A stretch of 64,000 nucleotides of DNA from Anaerolineales bacterium (GCA_016929095.1 JAFGJM010000037.1:102707-166706), one strand, 5' to 3'. Counted from the stretch's first letter, positions 1 through 8,270 are shown. Translations and numbers: made by a program. The notes: generated by a model not told the origin, from the sequence alone.

Positions 1-424
1 ATACGACCCGCAAGTTGTGGGGCGGTGCTTTATGAAGTTTTATAAGTTTCCCTCTTTTTGTATACATAAAATCTAAATAACAGCAGCCTATTTATAGGCT
101 GGTTCGCGTTTAGAAAATGGTGGTCGCAGTATCTGCCTGTTAGTTTGAGCACACCCTTAAAGGAGGTTTTTCTGGGGCGCAATGTCGAGTAAGACGTGCT
201 GCACCTTTAAAAATTGGTCATAGTTAAAACAATTAAATAGTTTGATAAAAACTCTCTTCTTACTCCCCCTAAAAATCAGAGGAAAAGATTAGAGTATGAT
301 TAAAATTTTATATTAATCAAGGGGATATGACCCCCACAGGTGGGGAATGGCATCGATATACTACAACAGGTATGCCTGAAAAACTATAAATAATTTCGGG
401 TTTTAATTTATTAAACCCACGAGA
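1..424. other. Gene-free stretch with small hairpins
   Basis: No convincing open reading frame covers this stretch, and I recognise no rRNA, tRNA, tmRNA or RNase P signature. It holds a perfect 7-bp hairpin with loop TTTA at 84-101, a short GC hairpin CCCC/GGGG near 331-344, and an AT-rich hairpin at 398-418. It may be the tail of an upstream transcription unit or an unrecognised structured RNA. Confidence 0.4.
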
Positions 425-455
425 TTGACTTTTTAATTTTTCTATGCAATACTAT
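425..455 (+). promoter_or_regulatory. Putative sigma-70 promoter of the aptamer array
   Basis: TTGACT at 425-430 matches the -35 consensus in five of six bases. Two -10 candidates follow: AATACT at 448-453 (17-nt spacer) and TACTAT at 450-455 (19-nt spacer). Initiation would fall at about 460, exactly where the 5' strand of the outer helix closing the aptamer array begins, which supports the assignment. Confidence 0.5.
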
Positions 456-478
456 TTCTAGGTGCATCCCGATAAAAA

Positions 479-557
479 GCAAATCCGGTGAAAACCGGTG
501 ACGCAAAGCCATGGGTCTAAAGTTCCATAAAAAGAACAATGATTGCCAGGCTACCGA
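479..557 (+). promoter_or_regulatory. c-di-GMP-I aptamer, copy 1
   Basis: The P1b-type stem CCGGT-GAAA-ACCGG is followed by GACGCAAAGCC, ATGGGTCTAAAG, a variable GTTC/GAAC hairpin and GATTGCCAGGCTACCGA. The GAAA tetraloop and the ACGCAAAG core are the diagnostic parts of this class. No closing P1 helix of its own is visible; it joins the next copy through an A-rich linker. Confidence 0.8.
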
Positions 558-563
558 AAAAAA

Positions 564-642
564 GCAAACCCGGTGAAAACCGGCGACGCAAAGTCATGGG
601 TCTAAAGTCACCTGAAAGCGACCAGGATTGCCAGACTGACGA
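564..642 (+). promoter_or_regulatory. c-di-GMP-I aptamer, copy 2
   Basis: It has the same core as copy 1 with compensated differences: CCGGT-GAAA-ACCGG, GACGCAAAGTC, ATGGGTCTAAAG, a variable CCTG/CAGG hairpin, then GATTGCCAGACTGACGA. The last segment departs slightly from the CTACCGA of copies 1 and 3. No private P1 helix is visible. Confidence 0.78.
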
Positions 643-645
643 AAG

Positions 646-730
646 GCAAAACCGGTGAAAACCGGCGACGCAAAGTTATGGGTCTAAAGCCAGATGTATA
701 AACATGAGGTTATGACTGCCAGACTACCGA
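646..730 (+). promoter_or_regulatory. c-di-GMP-I aptamer, copy 3
   Basis: It has the same core again: CCGGT-GAAA-ACCGG, GACGCAAAGTT, ATGGGTCTAAAG, a variable ATGT/ACAT hairpin, then GACTGCCAGACTACCGA. The 3' strand of the outer helix (GGATGCAT, 732-739) follows almost directly. The variable hairpin differs completely from those of the other copies, so the array is not a recent exact duplication. Confidence 0.78.
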
Positions 731-798
731 AGGATGCATTATTTTTTTTCTAATTGAATAGAAAACGGAGAGCGGCTAAAAAAGCGCTCTTAAACAAG

Positions 799-830
799 TG
801 CGACGCACCTCGCGAGTGCGTCGCATTTTT
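799..830 (+). terminator. Rho-independent terminator after the aptamer array
   Basis: A perfect 10-bp stem TGCGACGCAC / GTGCGTCGCA with a 7-nt loop is followed by five T residues. A weaker AGAGCG/CGCTCT hairpin precedes it. It ends the aptamer transcript before the promoter of yqeY. Confidence 0.8.
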
Positions 831-897
831 GGTTTCATATGCTTTCCCCTTATCGTTTTGGGAAGCGGGAAAGGGAAATTGGTTGTTTTAAACCCTC

Positions 898-926
898 TTG
901 TCTGCCCCGTTGTGCCATGCTATACT
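898..926 (+). promoter_or_regulatory. Putative promoter of yqeY
   Basis: TTGTCT at 898-903 and TATACT at 921-926 are separated by 17 nt. The -10 is preceded by TGC, giving an extended -10. Transcription would start near 933, about 60 nt before the yqeY start codon and beyond the terminator at 799-830. Confidence 0.55.
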
Positions 927-992
927 TGAATTAGGATAAAAATTATCTTATCTGATATTCGTCATCATATGATGATTCACTAAGGATTATTT

Positions 993-1439
993 ATGACACT
1001 GAAAGCCACACTTGAAAATGATATGAGAGAAGCCTTACGCGCCAAAGATGAAATGCGAAAGAATACTCTGCGCCTGGCGCTTTCTTCCATTCGATTGGTG
1101 GAAATCGACAAAACCAGCCCATTAGATGAAGCCGGGGTTATGGCTGTTCTTCAGAAGGAAATCAAATCGCGCCATGAATTGATTGCCGACGCCGAAAAAG
1201 CCAACCGACCGGATTTGATCGAAGCGGCTCAAAAGGAAATCGCCATATTGGCAGATTATTTACCTGAAGCCTTAAGTGAAGAAGAATTAGAAACCATTGC
1301 CCGGCAAGTCATTGCAGATACAGGCGCCACATCACCGGCTCAATTAGGTCAGGTGATGAAAATCCTTATGCCGCAATTGAAGGGAAGGGCAACCGGCGAT
1401 CAAGCCAGTCAGGCAGTACGAAAATTATTGCAAGGATGA
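993..1439 (+). CDS. yqeY: GatB/YqeY domain protein
   Basis: This 148-residue protein matches the free-standing YqeY family throughout: the N-terminal LENDMREALRAKD segment, the alpha-helical middle, ILADYLPEALSEEELE, and the ending where MKILMPQLKGRATGDQASQ stands for the family's 'MKxxMPxxKGxADG'. The domain is related to the tail domain of GatB, which contacts tRNA in the amidotransferase; the role of the stand-alone form is not well established. The ATG follows AAGGA at a usual distance. It begins a run of housekeeping genes in one direction (pgpH, ybeY, dgkA). Length is normal for the family. Confidence 0.9.
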   Translation: MTLKATLENDMREALRAKDEMRKNTLRLALSSIRLVEIDKTSPLDEAGVMAVLQKEIKSRHELIADAEKANRPDLIEAAQKEIAILADYLPEALSEEELETIARQVIADTGATSPAQLGQVMKILMPQLKGRATGDQASQAVRKLLQG

Positions 1440-1501
1440 TCGATCATTCCAGGCAAAAATCATGACTGGCTACGTGTACAGGTAATTTTTGGTATAAGCA
1501 T

Positions 1502-3679
1502 ATGAGTGAAATGGTGAAATGGAAACAACCCGCCAGGAGCAGGCTATATTACCTGCTGCTTTTGGTTTGCGTCTATATTCTTGTATTAGCCGCATTAGCG
1601 ATTCCAGCCCTCACCTCATTCACTTCATCCGGGTTGCAGGTTGGTCAGGTTGCGACGCAGGAATTTCGCGCTGAGCGGACTATCACATACGAGAGTGAAG
1701 AACGCACCAACCAGCAAAAGGAAAACGCGGCGCGTGCCGTTTCCCCCATATACACCTCACCTGATACCAGCATTTCTCGCGCCCAGTTAGAACGCCTACG
1801 GGCGGCTTTGGCGTACATTACCACTGTTCGCTCTGATACCTATGCTTCCGATGAACAAAAATTGGCAGACCTGGAAGCCATGGAAGATGTTTATCTCACC
1901 AAGGAAGATTCTCAAGCTTTACTCGAATTAAACGATACCCATTGGCAGACAGTGCAGCAAGAAGCCATCGTTGTTTTAGAGCAGGTAATGCGCAGCACTA
2001 TTCGGGAAGACCGTATCAGCGATGTCCGCCGCGGGCTGCCCGCCCTGGTCAGTCTGGCACTTTCACAGGATCAGGCAGCCATTGTCGCCAGCCTGGTATC
2101 GAACTTTGTGACTCCAAACAGCTTTTACAGCGACGAATTGACAGAAGCAGCGCGTCAGGAAGCCCGTCAGGCGGTTGCGCCGGTTAAAGTGACTATCCAG
2201 GCAGGTGAAATTGTTTTACAGAGCGGTAGGGTGATCTCTGCCAGTGATTTGGAAGCTTTGCGGCAATTGGGTTTAGCCCAACCGCAATATACCTGGAAGG
2301 ATCTGGCGGGCGCGGCGGCGGTGGATTTTATTGCCGTTGGTTTTATTGTTGTCTTTTTAAATTATCGGAAAGTATTTCTGCGTCAGTTTCGAAATTTGGG
2401 CGTTGTATCTTTTCTCTTTTTGCTCTTCCTGACGGCGGCACGGTTGTTGATCGATGGGTACAGTCTTGTGCCTTATCTTTTCCCGTTGGCTGCGTATGGT
2501 ATGACCGTGGCGGTGTTTTTTGGGGGGGAATTGGCAATGATCTCTTCATTGCCTTTGGCAATATTAGTATCTTATGGTTTTACCGATGCGTTTGTTCTGA
2601 CTTTATATTATGCCCTGAGTAGTTTTTTTGGCATATTTATCCTTAACCGGGCACGACGGTTAAGTTCCTTCTTTTGGGCAGGAGCGGCAATTACCCTTAG
2701 CGGTTCAGTGGTATTGGTTGCTTATCGTTTGCCGGCAGAAGAAATCAATTATTTCTTAGCTGCTTCATTGTTCGCCGCCACCCTGGTGAACGGGATTGCT
2801 TCCGCCAGTATTACTATCTTGATGCAATTCCTGCTGGCGCAATCTTTGGGGATTACCACTGCTTTACAGTTAATGGAAATATCCCGCCCCGACCATCCTT
2901 TGCTGCAATTCATCCTGCGCAACGCGCCGGGTACGTACCAGCATAGCCTGCAAGTAGCCAATCTGGCAGAACAAGCCGCAGAAGTAATCGGCGCGGATCC
3001 TTTATTAACCCGGGTAGGCGCGCTTTATCACGATGCGGGAAAAGCATTGAATCCACAATTCTTTATCGAAAATCAGCTCCCCGGCAACCTCAATCCTCAT
3101 GATGACCTGGATGCCGTAACCAGCGCCCAAACGATCATCCAGCATATCTCTGACGGGGTGGAATTGGCGCAAAAACATCGATTACCTGCCCGGATCACCG
3201 ATTTTATCCGTGAACATCATGGGACACTGACAACTTCCTACCAGTATGTGAATGCCGTGCAAGCCGCCGGAGGGGATGAGAGCCAGGTGGATGTGGATCA
3301 ATTTCGCTATCCCGGTCCCAAGCCGCAGTCCCGCGAAACCGCCATTCTTATGCTGGCAGATGGCAGTGAAGCCGTGGTACGCGCCAAAAATCCGCAAAGT
3401 GAAGCAGATACCCGGCGCCTTATCAAAGAATTGGTGGACAGACGGATTGCGATGAGGCAATTGGATGACACGACACTCACCTTGCGTGACCTGGATATGA
3501 TTGTGGATGCTTTTACCGCGAATTTGCGCGGTGTTTATCACCCCCGTATAGATTATCCAAAGTTAGAGAAGCCTTTCCCGGTTTATGGAAATCCAACGCC
3601 TACCGTGCCAAGTCAGAAAAAAAAGGTGTTGGAGAAAGTGGCCGGTACACCAGCCGACTCGACCACCCAAAATAGCTGA
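1502..3679 (+). CDS. pgpH: 7TM-HD family cyclic-di-AMP phosphodiesterase (PgpH/YqfF type)
   Basis: 725 residues in the known PgpH order: one N-terminal membrane segment (about 18-37), an extracellular 7TMR-HDED domain (about 38-265), a seven-helix membrane region (about 266-460), and a cytoplasmic HD domain. The metal-binding histidines and aspartate are visible, including H481 in TYQHSLQVAN and the H510-D511 pair in LYHDAGKALNPQFF. Characterised PgpH enzymes hydrolyse c-di-AMP to pApA and so set the level of this messenger, which governs potassium and osmotic balance. The order pgpH-ybeY-dgkA is the same as in many Gram-positive bacteria. c-di-AMP relevance here is reinforced by the receptor-like domain on the antiporter at 22827-24854. 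Confidence 0.92.
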   Translation: MSEMVKWKQPARSRLYYLLLLVCVYILVLAALAIPALTSFTSSGLQVGQVATQEFRAERTITYESEERTNQQKENAARAVSPIYTSPDTSISRAQLERLRAALAYITTVRSDTYASDEQKLADLEAMEDVYLTKEDSQALLELNDTHWQTVQQEAIVVLEQVMRSTIREDRISDVRRGLPALVSLALSQDQAAIVASLVSNFVTPNSFYSDELTEAARQEARQAVAPVKVTIQAGEIVLQSGRVISASDLEALRQLGLAQPQYTWKDLAGAAAVDFIAVGFIVVFLNYRKVFLRQFRNLGVVSFLFLLFLTAARLLIDGYSLVPYLFPLAAYGMTVAVFFGGELAMISSLPLAILVSYGFTDAFVLTLYYALSSFFGIFILNRARRLSSFFWAGAAITLSGSVVLVAYRLPAEEINYFLAASLFAATLVNGIASASITILMQFLLAQSLGITTALQLMEISRPDHPLLQFILRNAPGTYQHSLQVANLAEQAAEVIGADPLLTRVGALYHDAGKALNPQFFIENQLPGNLNPHDDLDAVTSAQTIIQHISDGVELAQKHRLPARITDFIREHHGTLTTSYQYVNAVQAAGGDESQVDVDQFRYPGPKPQSRETAILMLADGSEAVVRAKNPQSEADTRRLIKELVDRRIAMRQLDDTTLTLRDLDMIVDAFTANLRGVYHPRIDYPKLEKPFPVYGNPTPTVPSQKKKVLEKVAGTPADSTTQNS

Positions 3680-3687
3680 TTATTCAA

Positions 3688-4155
3688 ATGATGATCAATT
3701 TTCAAATATCTGAGTCGCTTCCGGCGGATGAGATTGTATGTTATAAACAAAGACTTGTATCTGCGGCTCAAGCAGTTTTGCATTTTACAGGTTCTTCCCC
3801 ACATAGTGAAATCAGCCTGGTGATAGTTGATGATGAGACCATTCGTGGATTAAATAAACAATACCTTGGTAATGACACTCCCACCGATGTGCTCTCATTC
3901 CCGGCAGAAGAAGTAGAACCCGAATCGGGCAATCCATATCTGGGTGATATCCTGATCGCCTTTTCTTATGCGAAAGCGCAAGCGGATGCCGCCGGGCATG
4001 CTGTGGAGGATGAATTACAATTGTTAGTCGTGCACGGTGTTTTGCATTTGTTGGGTTATGATCATGCGGAAAAGGCTGATCGAATCCGTATGTGGCAGGC
4101 ACAGGCAAAAATTTTAAATGCGTTGGGTTGCCCTGATGACGTCATCCCGCACTGA
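3688..4155 (+). CDS. ybeY: Endoribonuclease YbeY, rRNA maturation factor
   Basis: 155 residues carrying the family's zinc site HGVLHLLGYDH (H116, H120, H126), together with the N-terminal SLVIVDDETIRGLNKQYLG and TDVLSFPAEE segments. YbeY is a metal-dependent single-strand RNase involved in 16S rRNA 3' maturation and ribosome quality control. It starts 8 nt after the pgpH stop and its end overlaps dgkA, so the three genes are very probably co-transcribed and translationally coupled. ATG at 3691 is a possible alternative start. Confidence 0.95.
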   Translation: MMINFQISESLPADEIVCYKQRLVSAAQAVLHFTGSSPHSEISLVIVDDETIRGLNKQYLGNDTPTDVLSFPAEEVEPESGNPYLGDILIAFSYAKAQADAAGHAVEDELQLLVVHGVLHLLGYDHAEKADRIRMWQAQAKILNALGCPDDVIPH

Positions 4156-4552
4156 AAATTCATTGAAAGCATTTTTCCGCTTACGCGGAAAGGCGTTCCG
4201 TTACGCATTTGCGGGTTGGGCGTATGTCATGCGCACCCAGCGGAACGCCTGGATCCATGCCTTGATGAGTGTAGCGGTCATCGCAGTCTCTTTGTGGCTG
4301 AAAATTTCACTGACAGATTGGGCAATCATTATCTTGACCATTGCCATGGTATGGATTGCAGAATTCTTCAATACAGCCCTGGAAGCGGTGGCTGACCTTG
4401 CCAGTAACCAAGAACAGCATGAACTGGCTCGGGTGGGCAAAGATGTTAGCGCGGCGGCGGTATTGATCGCAGCCCTGGCCTCGGTGGTGGTGGGTTTATT
4501 GGTACTTGGTCCGCCTTTATGGACGAAGATTCAAGCATGGATTAGTCGCTAA
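4136..4552 (+). CDS. dgkA: Diacylglycerol/undecaprenol kinase family membrane protein
   Basis: About 138 residues with the DgkA-family signature AEFFNTALEAVAD and the following ARVGKDVSAAAVLI, plus three hydrophobic segments. Gram-positive members of this family mainly phosphorylate undecaprenol, recycling the lipid carrier of cell wall synthesis; proteobacterial ones phosphorylate diacylglycerol. The neighbourhood (ybeY-dgkA) suggests the undecaprenol type, by inference only. The start chosen here overlaps the ybeY end by 20 nt; an in-frame ATG at 4118 gives six more residues and a larger overlap. Confidence 0.9.
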   Translation: MTSSRTENSLKAFFRLRGKAFRYAFAGWAYVMRTQRNAWIHALMSVAVIAVSLWLKISLTDWAIIILTIAMVWIAEFFNTALEAVADLASNQEQHELARVGKDVSAAAVLIAALASVVVGLLVLGPPLWTKIQAWISR

Positions 4553-4637
4553 AAAATGCTCCGAATGCCCTGGCGTTTTATTTTGTATATCCTGTATATT
4601 CTGAGCAGCCGATTACATATTATAAAATAAGGAAAAA

Positions 4638-5486
4638 ATGACCGAAGCATCCTTTCGTTTTGGAACAGTAGGCTCGCCGACTTCGACGCCCAAGAAACCG
4701 GGAGGCAGCGTAGGCGCCGTTTTGCAGATTTCCGAATTGGGATTGAATGCTCTGGAGCTGGGCTGGGTGCGCTCGGTGCGGGTGAGTGAAACCACTTGCG
4801 CCGAGATCAAGGCTGCCGCCAGGGAGAAAGATGTAGCTCTCAGCGTACATGCGCCTTATTACATCAATCTGAATGCCACGGAAGAGGAATGGCCAAAATC
4901 ACGCCAAAGACTGATGGATGCTGCCCATTATGGCAACCTGGTAGGCGCCACTGATATCGTTTTCCATCCCGGTTCATATTTTGGGCAGCCCGCAGAATCG
5001 GTGCTGCCGCTGGCTACCCGCCGATTAGAAGGTTGCGCCCAAGAATTGCAAGAGGCTGGAAATCCGGTCATTTTACGTCCGGAGGTTATGGGGAAATCTG
5101 CCATGCTTGGTTCTTTTGAAGATACCATTGTTATGAGCAAGGCAATCAGCGGGGTACAGCCATGCCTCGACTTTGCCCACTTGCATGCCCGCCCTGGTGA
5201 TGGCAGCATGAATAGCCTGGATGAGTGGCGGCGAATCCTGGAAGCGTATGGCAATGCGCTGGGTGATGAGGCGTTACGCCATTTGCATACACATCTTTCA
5301 GGAATCCATTATTCAGAAAAGGGGGAACGCGAACATTTACCGCTGGAAGAAGCCGACTTGAATTTGTCGGCGATTTTACAGGCGCTAAAAGAATTCAATT
5401 GCGGAGGGCGGATTATGTGTGAAAGTCCCGAAGCTGTGCTGGATAACGATGCCCGTTTAATTCAGAAGAAGTGGCTGGAACTATAA
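4638..5486 (+). CDS. Endonuclease IV-like TIM-barrel protein (AP endonuclease family 2)
   Basis: 282 residues resembling deoxyribonuclease IV: it opens FRFGTVGSP, has the metal-ligand-like segments SVHAPYYINLN, DIVFHPGSYF, PCLDFAHLHAR and HTHLSGIHYSEKGEREH, and ends in a CESPE strand. Family members bind three zinc ions and cut DNA 5' of abasic sites; some homologues are sugar isomerases. Members in this lineage are often annotated only as TIM-barrel proteins, so the DNA-repair role is inferred. AAGGA stands 6 nt before the ATG. It is 85 nt after dgkA in the same direction. Confidence 0.75.
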   Translation: MTEASFRFGTVGSPTSTPKKPGGSVGAVLQISELGLNALELGWVRSVRVSETTCAEIKAAAREKDVALSVHAPYYINLNATEEEWPKSRQRLMDAAHYGNLVGATDIVFHPGSYFGQPAESVLPLATRRLEGCAQELQEAGNPVILRPEVMGKSAMLGSFEDTIVMSKAISGVQPCLDFAHLHARPGDGSMNSLDEWRRILEAYGNALGDEALRHLHTHLSGIHYSEKGEREHLPLEEADLNLSAILQALKEFNCGGRIMCESPEAVLDNDARLIQKKWLEL

Positions 5487-5693
5487 GTAATATCCTGGGT
5501 TCAATTTATTGACCAATATTTCGCAAGACGACCTGAGCGGCTAGATTTATCTGCTCACTATTATGTTTTAATCCTTGATTTCCCTGTATACATGTGAGGC
5601 GCGTTTAGATGCTTCCGTTTTTCGAAAGAGTAGTGCGTAAACAGGTTCCGTTTTGAGACCCTTTGAGTTTCTTGCCAGGAGTAAGTAAAAAAA

Positions 5694-5733
5694 AGCCCTC
5701 AGGACGCCTATAGATAACTGATCGCTGAGGGCT
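5694..5733 (-). terminator. Rho-independent terminator for the minus-strand operon
   Basis: AGCCCTCAG at 5694-5702 pairs perfectly with CTGAGGGCT at 5725-5733. Read on the minus strand the stem is followed by a run of T (the A run at 5687-5693). It lies just downstream of the gene ending at 5754. The rest of 5487-5693 shows no gene. Confidence 0.7.
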
Positions 5734-5753
5734 GATAGCAGACAGCTTTTTTT

Positions 5754-6491
5754 TTATTTTATCTGTTTGAAAGTGATAAATATGAGATTCTGATCGCAAC
5801 TGGCATAGGTGTCGAACACAACCCTGGGCGACATAGGTAAACCAGCCTGGTCGAGTAATTGTACCCAGAGGCTGTTTCGTGATTCAATGGGGGTCGTTCC
5901 CAGTACAATTTCATACCCTGCTTCGCCATATTGGCGGGCGGTGCCGGTTAGGCTGGTAATATCCTTTTTAACGCCTCCCAATTCACCGCTCACACGGATG
6001 ATCACGCCGGTTGAGACCGGAGCGCCGCTCATATTGAGTACCTGCCCGGCAATCCCCATCCAATTACAACCGGCTTCAGGGTGAAAGGCGACGCTGGAAA
6101 TGGCTACCGGGCTGCCTGCGTTCAGCGCGAAGGGCATCGCATCGGCGGGGGGATTAGTGGGTGTGATCGAGGCGGTGTATACCGGCATAGGAGTAACGGT
6201 AGGCTGCTCGGGAAGCGGGGTGTTGGATGGCAGCGGCGTTGCACTGGGAATTGGTGTCCATGTGGGGGGGAGTACCTGAACGGCGGTGGGCGTTAAACTG
6301 GGCATAACCATGACCGATGGCAAGGTGGGCGGGGGGAAAGGATTGAACCCGCTATAAGGGTTGAGAAAGATACTTGCCATGATACCGCCGTTGCACAGCG
6401 TTCCTATTAATACAAATACTGTCAGAATATTGACCAATACATTAATGATATTCCTGGCAGGTCGTTGATCAGAAAATTCAAAACTATCCAT
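5754..6491 (-). CDS. Membrane-anchored protein with Pro/Thr linker, unknown function
   Basis: About 245 residues: a short N-terminal tail, one hydrophobic segment (IINVLVNILTVFVLIGTLC), a Pro/Thr-rich stalk, then an extracytoplasmic domain of about 130 residues. That domain contains GCNWMGIAGQVLNMSGAP, GVIIRVSGELGG and LWVQLLDQAGLPMSP, which reads like a small beta-sandwich; I cannot name a family. ATG at 6491 is preferred over a TTG five codons earlier. It lies 28 nt after the PPIase lipoprotein gene on the same strand and they probably form one operon ending at the terminator at 5694-5733. Confidence 0.7.
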   Translation of the reverse strand: MDSFEFSDQRPARNIINVLVNILTVFVLIGTLCNGGIMASIFLNPYSGFNPFPPPTLPSVMVMPSLTPTAVQVLPPTWTPIPSATPLPSNTPLPEQPTVTPMPVYTASITPTNPPADAMPFALNAGSPVAISSVAFHPEAGCNWMGIAGQVLNMSGAPVSTGVIIRVSGELGGVKKDITSLTGTARQYGEAGYEIVLGTTPIESRNSLWVQLLDQAGLPMSPRVVFDTYASCDQNLIFITFKQIK

Positions 6492-6519
6492 GGAGCCACT
6501 TCCCAAAATCAGGGTTTAT

Positions 6520-7422
6520 TTATGATGTAATAATTTGTATTTGACTGTTCGCACGGCGATCAGCCAACCAATCATCTAATGCTTTTTCTTGCAAGTCCAG
6601 GCGGATGGCATCATCCAGGGGGTGCTGCCCATCTCGTTCGATTACCTGCACAATATGATAGCCGGCAGCAGTTTGAATAATATCGCTGTATTCTCCTGGT
6701 TGTAAATTGAAGACTACTTCTTCAAGTTTTTCATCCAACAGATAACCCCGGGGAAACCACCCCAGGTCGCCATTGGTGATTGGGTCGTATTGAGCGGCTA
6801 ATTCAATGAAATCATTACCCAGATTAAGTTGTTCCATTGCCTGGTTAGCGTTTTCTGAATTATATAGCAAAATTTGTCGGGCGTGTATTTGTTCCATCTC
6901 TTTGGGCACCTGGTCAGTAATGTGATCGCGCATCCATGCGGCTGCGATGCTTCTTTTTAAATCTTCTTTAAAATCAGCTTCATGGTAGCCGTTTGCATTC
7001 ATCCATTCATCGAATGCTTTTCGATCACCCAGGTCATCCAACAACTGGTTGAATCTTTCCTGGACTAAAGCATTGTCGACGGTGAAACCGGATTCTGCTG
7101 CACCCTGAGCTAAAAGGATTTGGTTTATTAAATCATCCAAAACCCTTTGTTTATCTTCTGTTGCCAGTTCTGTGCCAATTGCTATCTGGTAACGATTTAG
7201 TTCTGCTTCATATTGCATTTGGGTTATTTTTTCGCCGTTAACCACGGCTGCCAGGGGTTCGGTGGTCTTTGTCGGCAGGGTGGTTATGGTTGGCGCAATA
7301 ACAGGAGATGCTGTATGTGTAGGCTCGTTTTGAGGACTGGGTTTCCCGCACGCGGTAAGCACCAACCCGAAAACGGTTACCAGGAGACATATTCTTGATG
7401 TCCATCGTAGATTATTGTACAT
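6520..7422 (-). CDS. PpiC/PrsA-like peptidyl-prolyl isomerase lipoprotein
   Basis: About 300 residues. A signal peptide ends in the lipobox LTAC, so the protein is lipid-anchored outside the membrane. A SurA_N-like chaperone segment follows (AVVNGEKITQMQYEAELNRY), then a parvulin-type rotamase domain with HARQILLY, NGDLGWFPRG and GEYSDIIQTAAGYHIVQV. PrsA-type foldases help secreted proteins fold. The start is placed at ATG 7422, which leaves a standard signal peptide; an in-frame ATG at 7473 adds 17 residues. Neither has a clear ribosome binding site. Confidence 0.85.
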   Translation of the reverse strand: MYNNLRWTSRICLLVTVFGLVLTACGKPSPQNEPTHTASPVIAPTITTLPTKTTEPLAAVVNGEKITQMQYEAELNRYQIAIGTELATEDKQRVLDDLINQILLAQGAAESGFTVDNALVQERFNQLLDDLGDRKAFDEWMNANGYHEADFKEDLKRSIAAAWMRDHITDQVPKEMEQIHARQILLYNSENANQAMEQLNLGNDFIELAAQYDPITNGDLGWFPRGYLLDEKLEEVVFNLQPGEYSDIIQTAAGYHIVQVIERDGQHPLDDAIRLDLQEKALDDWLADRRANSQIQIITS

Positions 7423-7596
7423 GATCACCGCGCCGATTATACCCGCAATATGGGTCTTTCCCCAACCCTGCATGGGTTAAGTGAGCTGCCTCTCAAAAAT
7501 GAAACGTGGGCGTTCCCACCTCCGCCATATATGCACGAAAAAAATTTGACTTAAGTATCCGGTAGGGCGGTTTTAATGCTACAATACAGTAGAACT

Positions 7597-8016
7597 ATGG
7601 AAAATCAATCTTCACCTGACGAGAAAGCGCGTAATCCGATCACGAATAAAGCATATCGGCGGGAAGCGTTTTGGCAAATCACACTTCCCTTTATCGTGGG
7701 GTTGATAATATTTTTAAGTTTGGCGGTTACGATAAGCCTGGGTACTATGGGGGAAACGAGCATGTGGGCAGATATCAGCGTGATATGGCTTATCTTGATC
7801 ATGTTATTGCCAGGTTTGGTGTTATTGATCTTACTGGTGGGGCTGGTTTATGGAGTCACCTGGCTTTTCGTACGTACGCCTGAATATGCATTGCAGTTAC
7901 AAAATATTTTTGAACTGATTACCTGGCGGGTGAAGCAGAACGCAAACAAAGTCGTAGAACCCATGCTTCGTTTCAAAGGCTCTTGGGCTGGGTTGAAATC
8001 GATCTTTCGCAGATAA
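7597..8016 (+). CDS. Small two-helix membrane protein, unknown function
   Basis: About 139 residues with two long hydrophobic segments (ITLPFIVGLIIFLSLAVTISL and VIWLILIMLLPGLVLLILLVG) and a basic amphipathic C-terminus. No catalytic motif is visible and I do not recognise the family. ATG 7576 is an alternative start seven codons upstream. A TACAAT at 7580-7585 could be a -10 element, which would favour 7597 with a very short leader. It is followed 32 nt later by another small membrane protein gene, and the two probably form an operon. Confidence 0.65.
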   Translation: MENQSSPDEKARNPITNKAYRREAFWQITLPFIVGLIIFLSLAVTISLGTMGETSMWADISVIWLILIMLLPGLVLLILLVGLVYGVTWLFVRTPEYALQLQNIFELITWRVKQNANKVVEPMLRFKGSWAGLKSIFRR

Positions 8017-8048
8017 TCGATCGGTATATATTTTGGGAGAGTATAGGG

Positions 8049-8270
8049 ATGGAAGAGAAGAGTTTATCAACAGAATCATCTCAATGGCGGGCAAAAACAC
8101 TGGCCGCGGGTGTTCTCGTTGGCGCTTTGGTAGGATTAGGGGCAGCATTTTTATTGATTCAAAAAGCCGAACGAGATTCGGGAAAACTGGAAGTGGGGGC
8201 TGGCGAGGGTTTAAAATTGGGTTTATTGGTGCTGGGTCTGCTGCGTCAGATATCGCAAATAAACGAATAA
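8049..8270 (+). CDS. Small single-pass (YtxH-like) membrane protein
   Basis: 73 residues with one glycine-rich transmembrane segment, TLAAGVLVGALVGLGAAFLL, followed by a charged stretch IQKAERDSGK and a second weakly hydrophobic end. It resembles YtxH-type small membrane proteins in layout only. The ATG at 8049 follows GGGAGAG and TAGGG in a suitable position, whereas the longer reading frame from 7983 overlaps the preceding gene. Function unknown. Confidence 0.6.
   Translation: MEEKSLSTESSQWRAKTLAAGVLVGALVGLGAAFLLIQKAERDSGKLEVGAGEGLKLGLLVLGLLRQISQINE

Larger units (their letters stand above)
460..830 (+). ncRNA. Triple tandem c-di-GMP-I riboswitch RNA
   Basis: Three consecutive copies of the GEMM-I (c-di-GMP class I) core lie at 479-557, 564-642 and 646-730. 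Each has a GCAAA opening, a CCGG-GAAA-CCGG type stem with GAAA tetraloop, the signature GACGCAAAG, then GGGTCTAAAG, a variable hairpin, and a closing TGCCAG..CT(A/G)C(C)GA segment. An 8-bp helix (462-469 with 732-739) can close all three together, and a U-rich run follows at 740-750. A classical terminator lies at 799-830. No reading frame exists inside, and the next gene has its own promoter, so this may be a stand-alone RNA. The alternative is a long leader controlling yqeY by termination. Confidence 0.8.

Noticed and set aside
1..460. A possible structured RNA (6S, RNase P or tmRNA) at the window start.
   Set aside because: Some hairpins exist but none of the hallmark sequences of these RNAs could be found.
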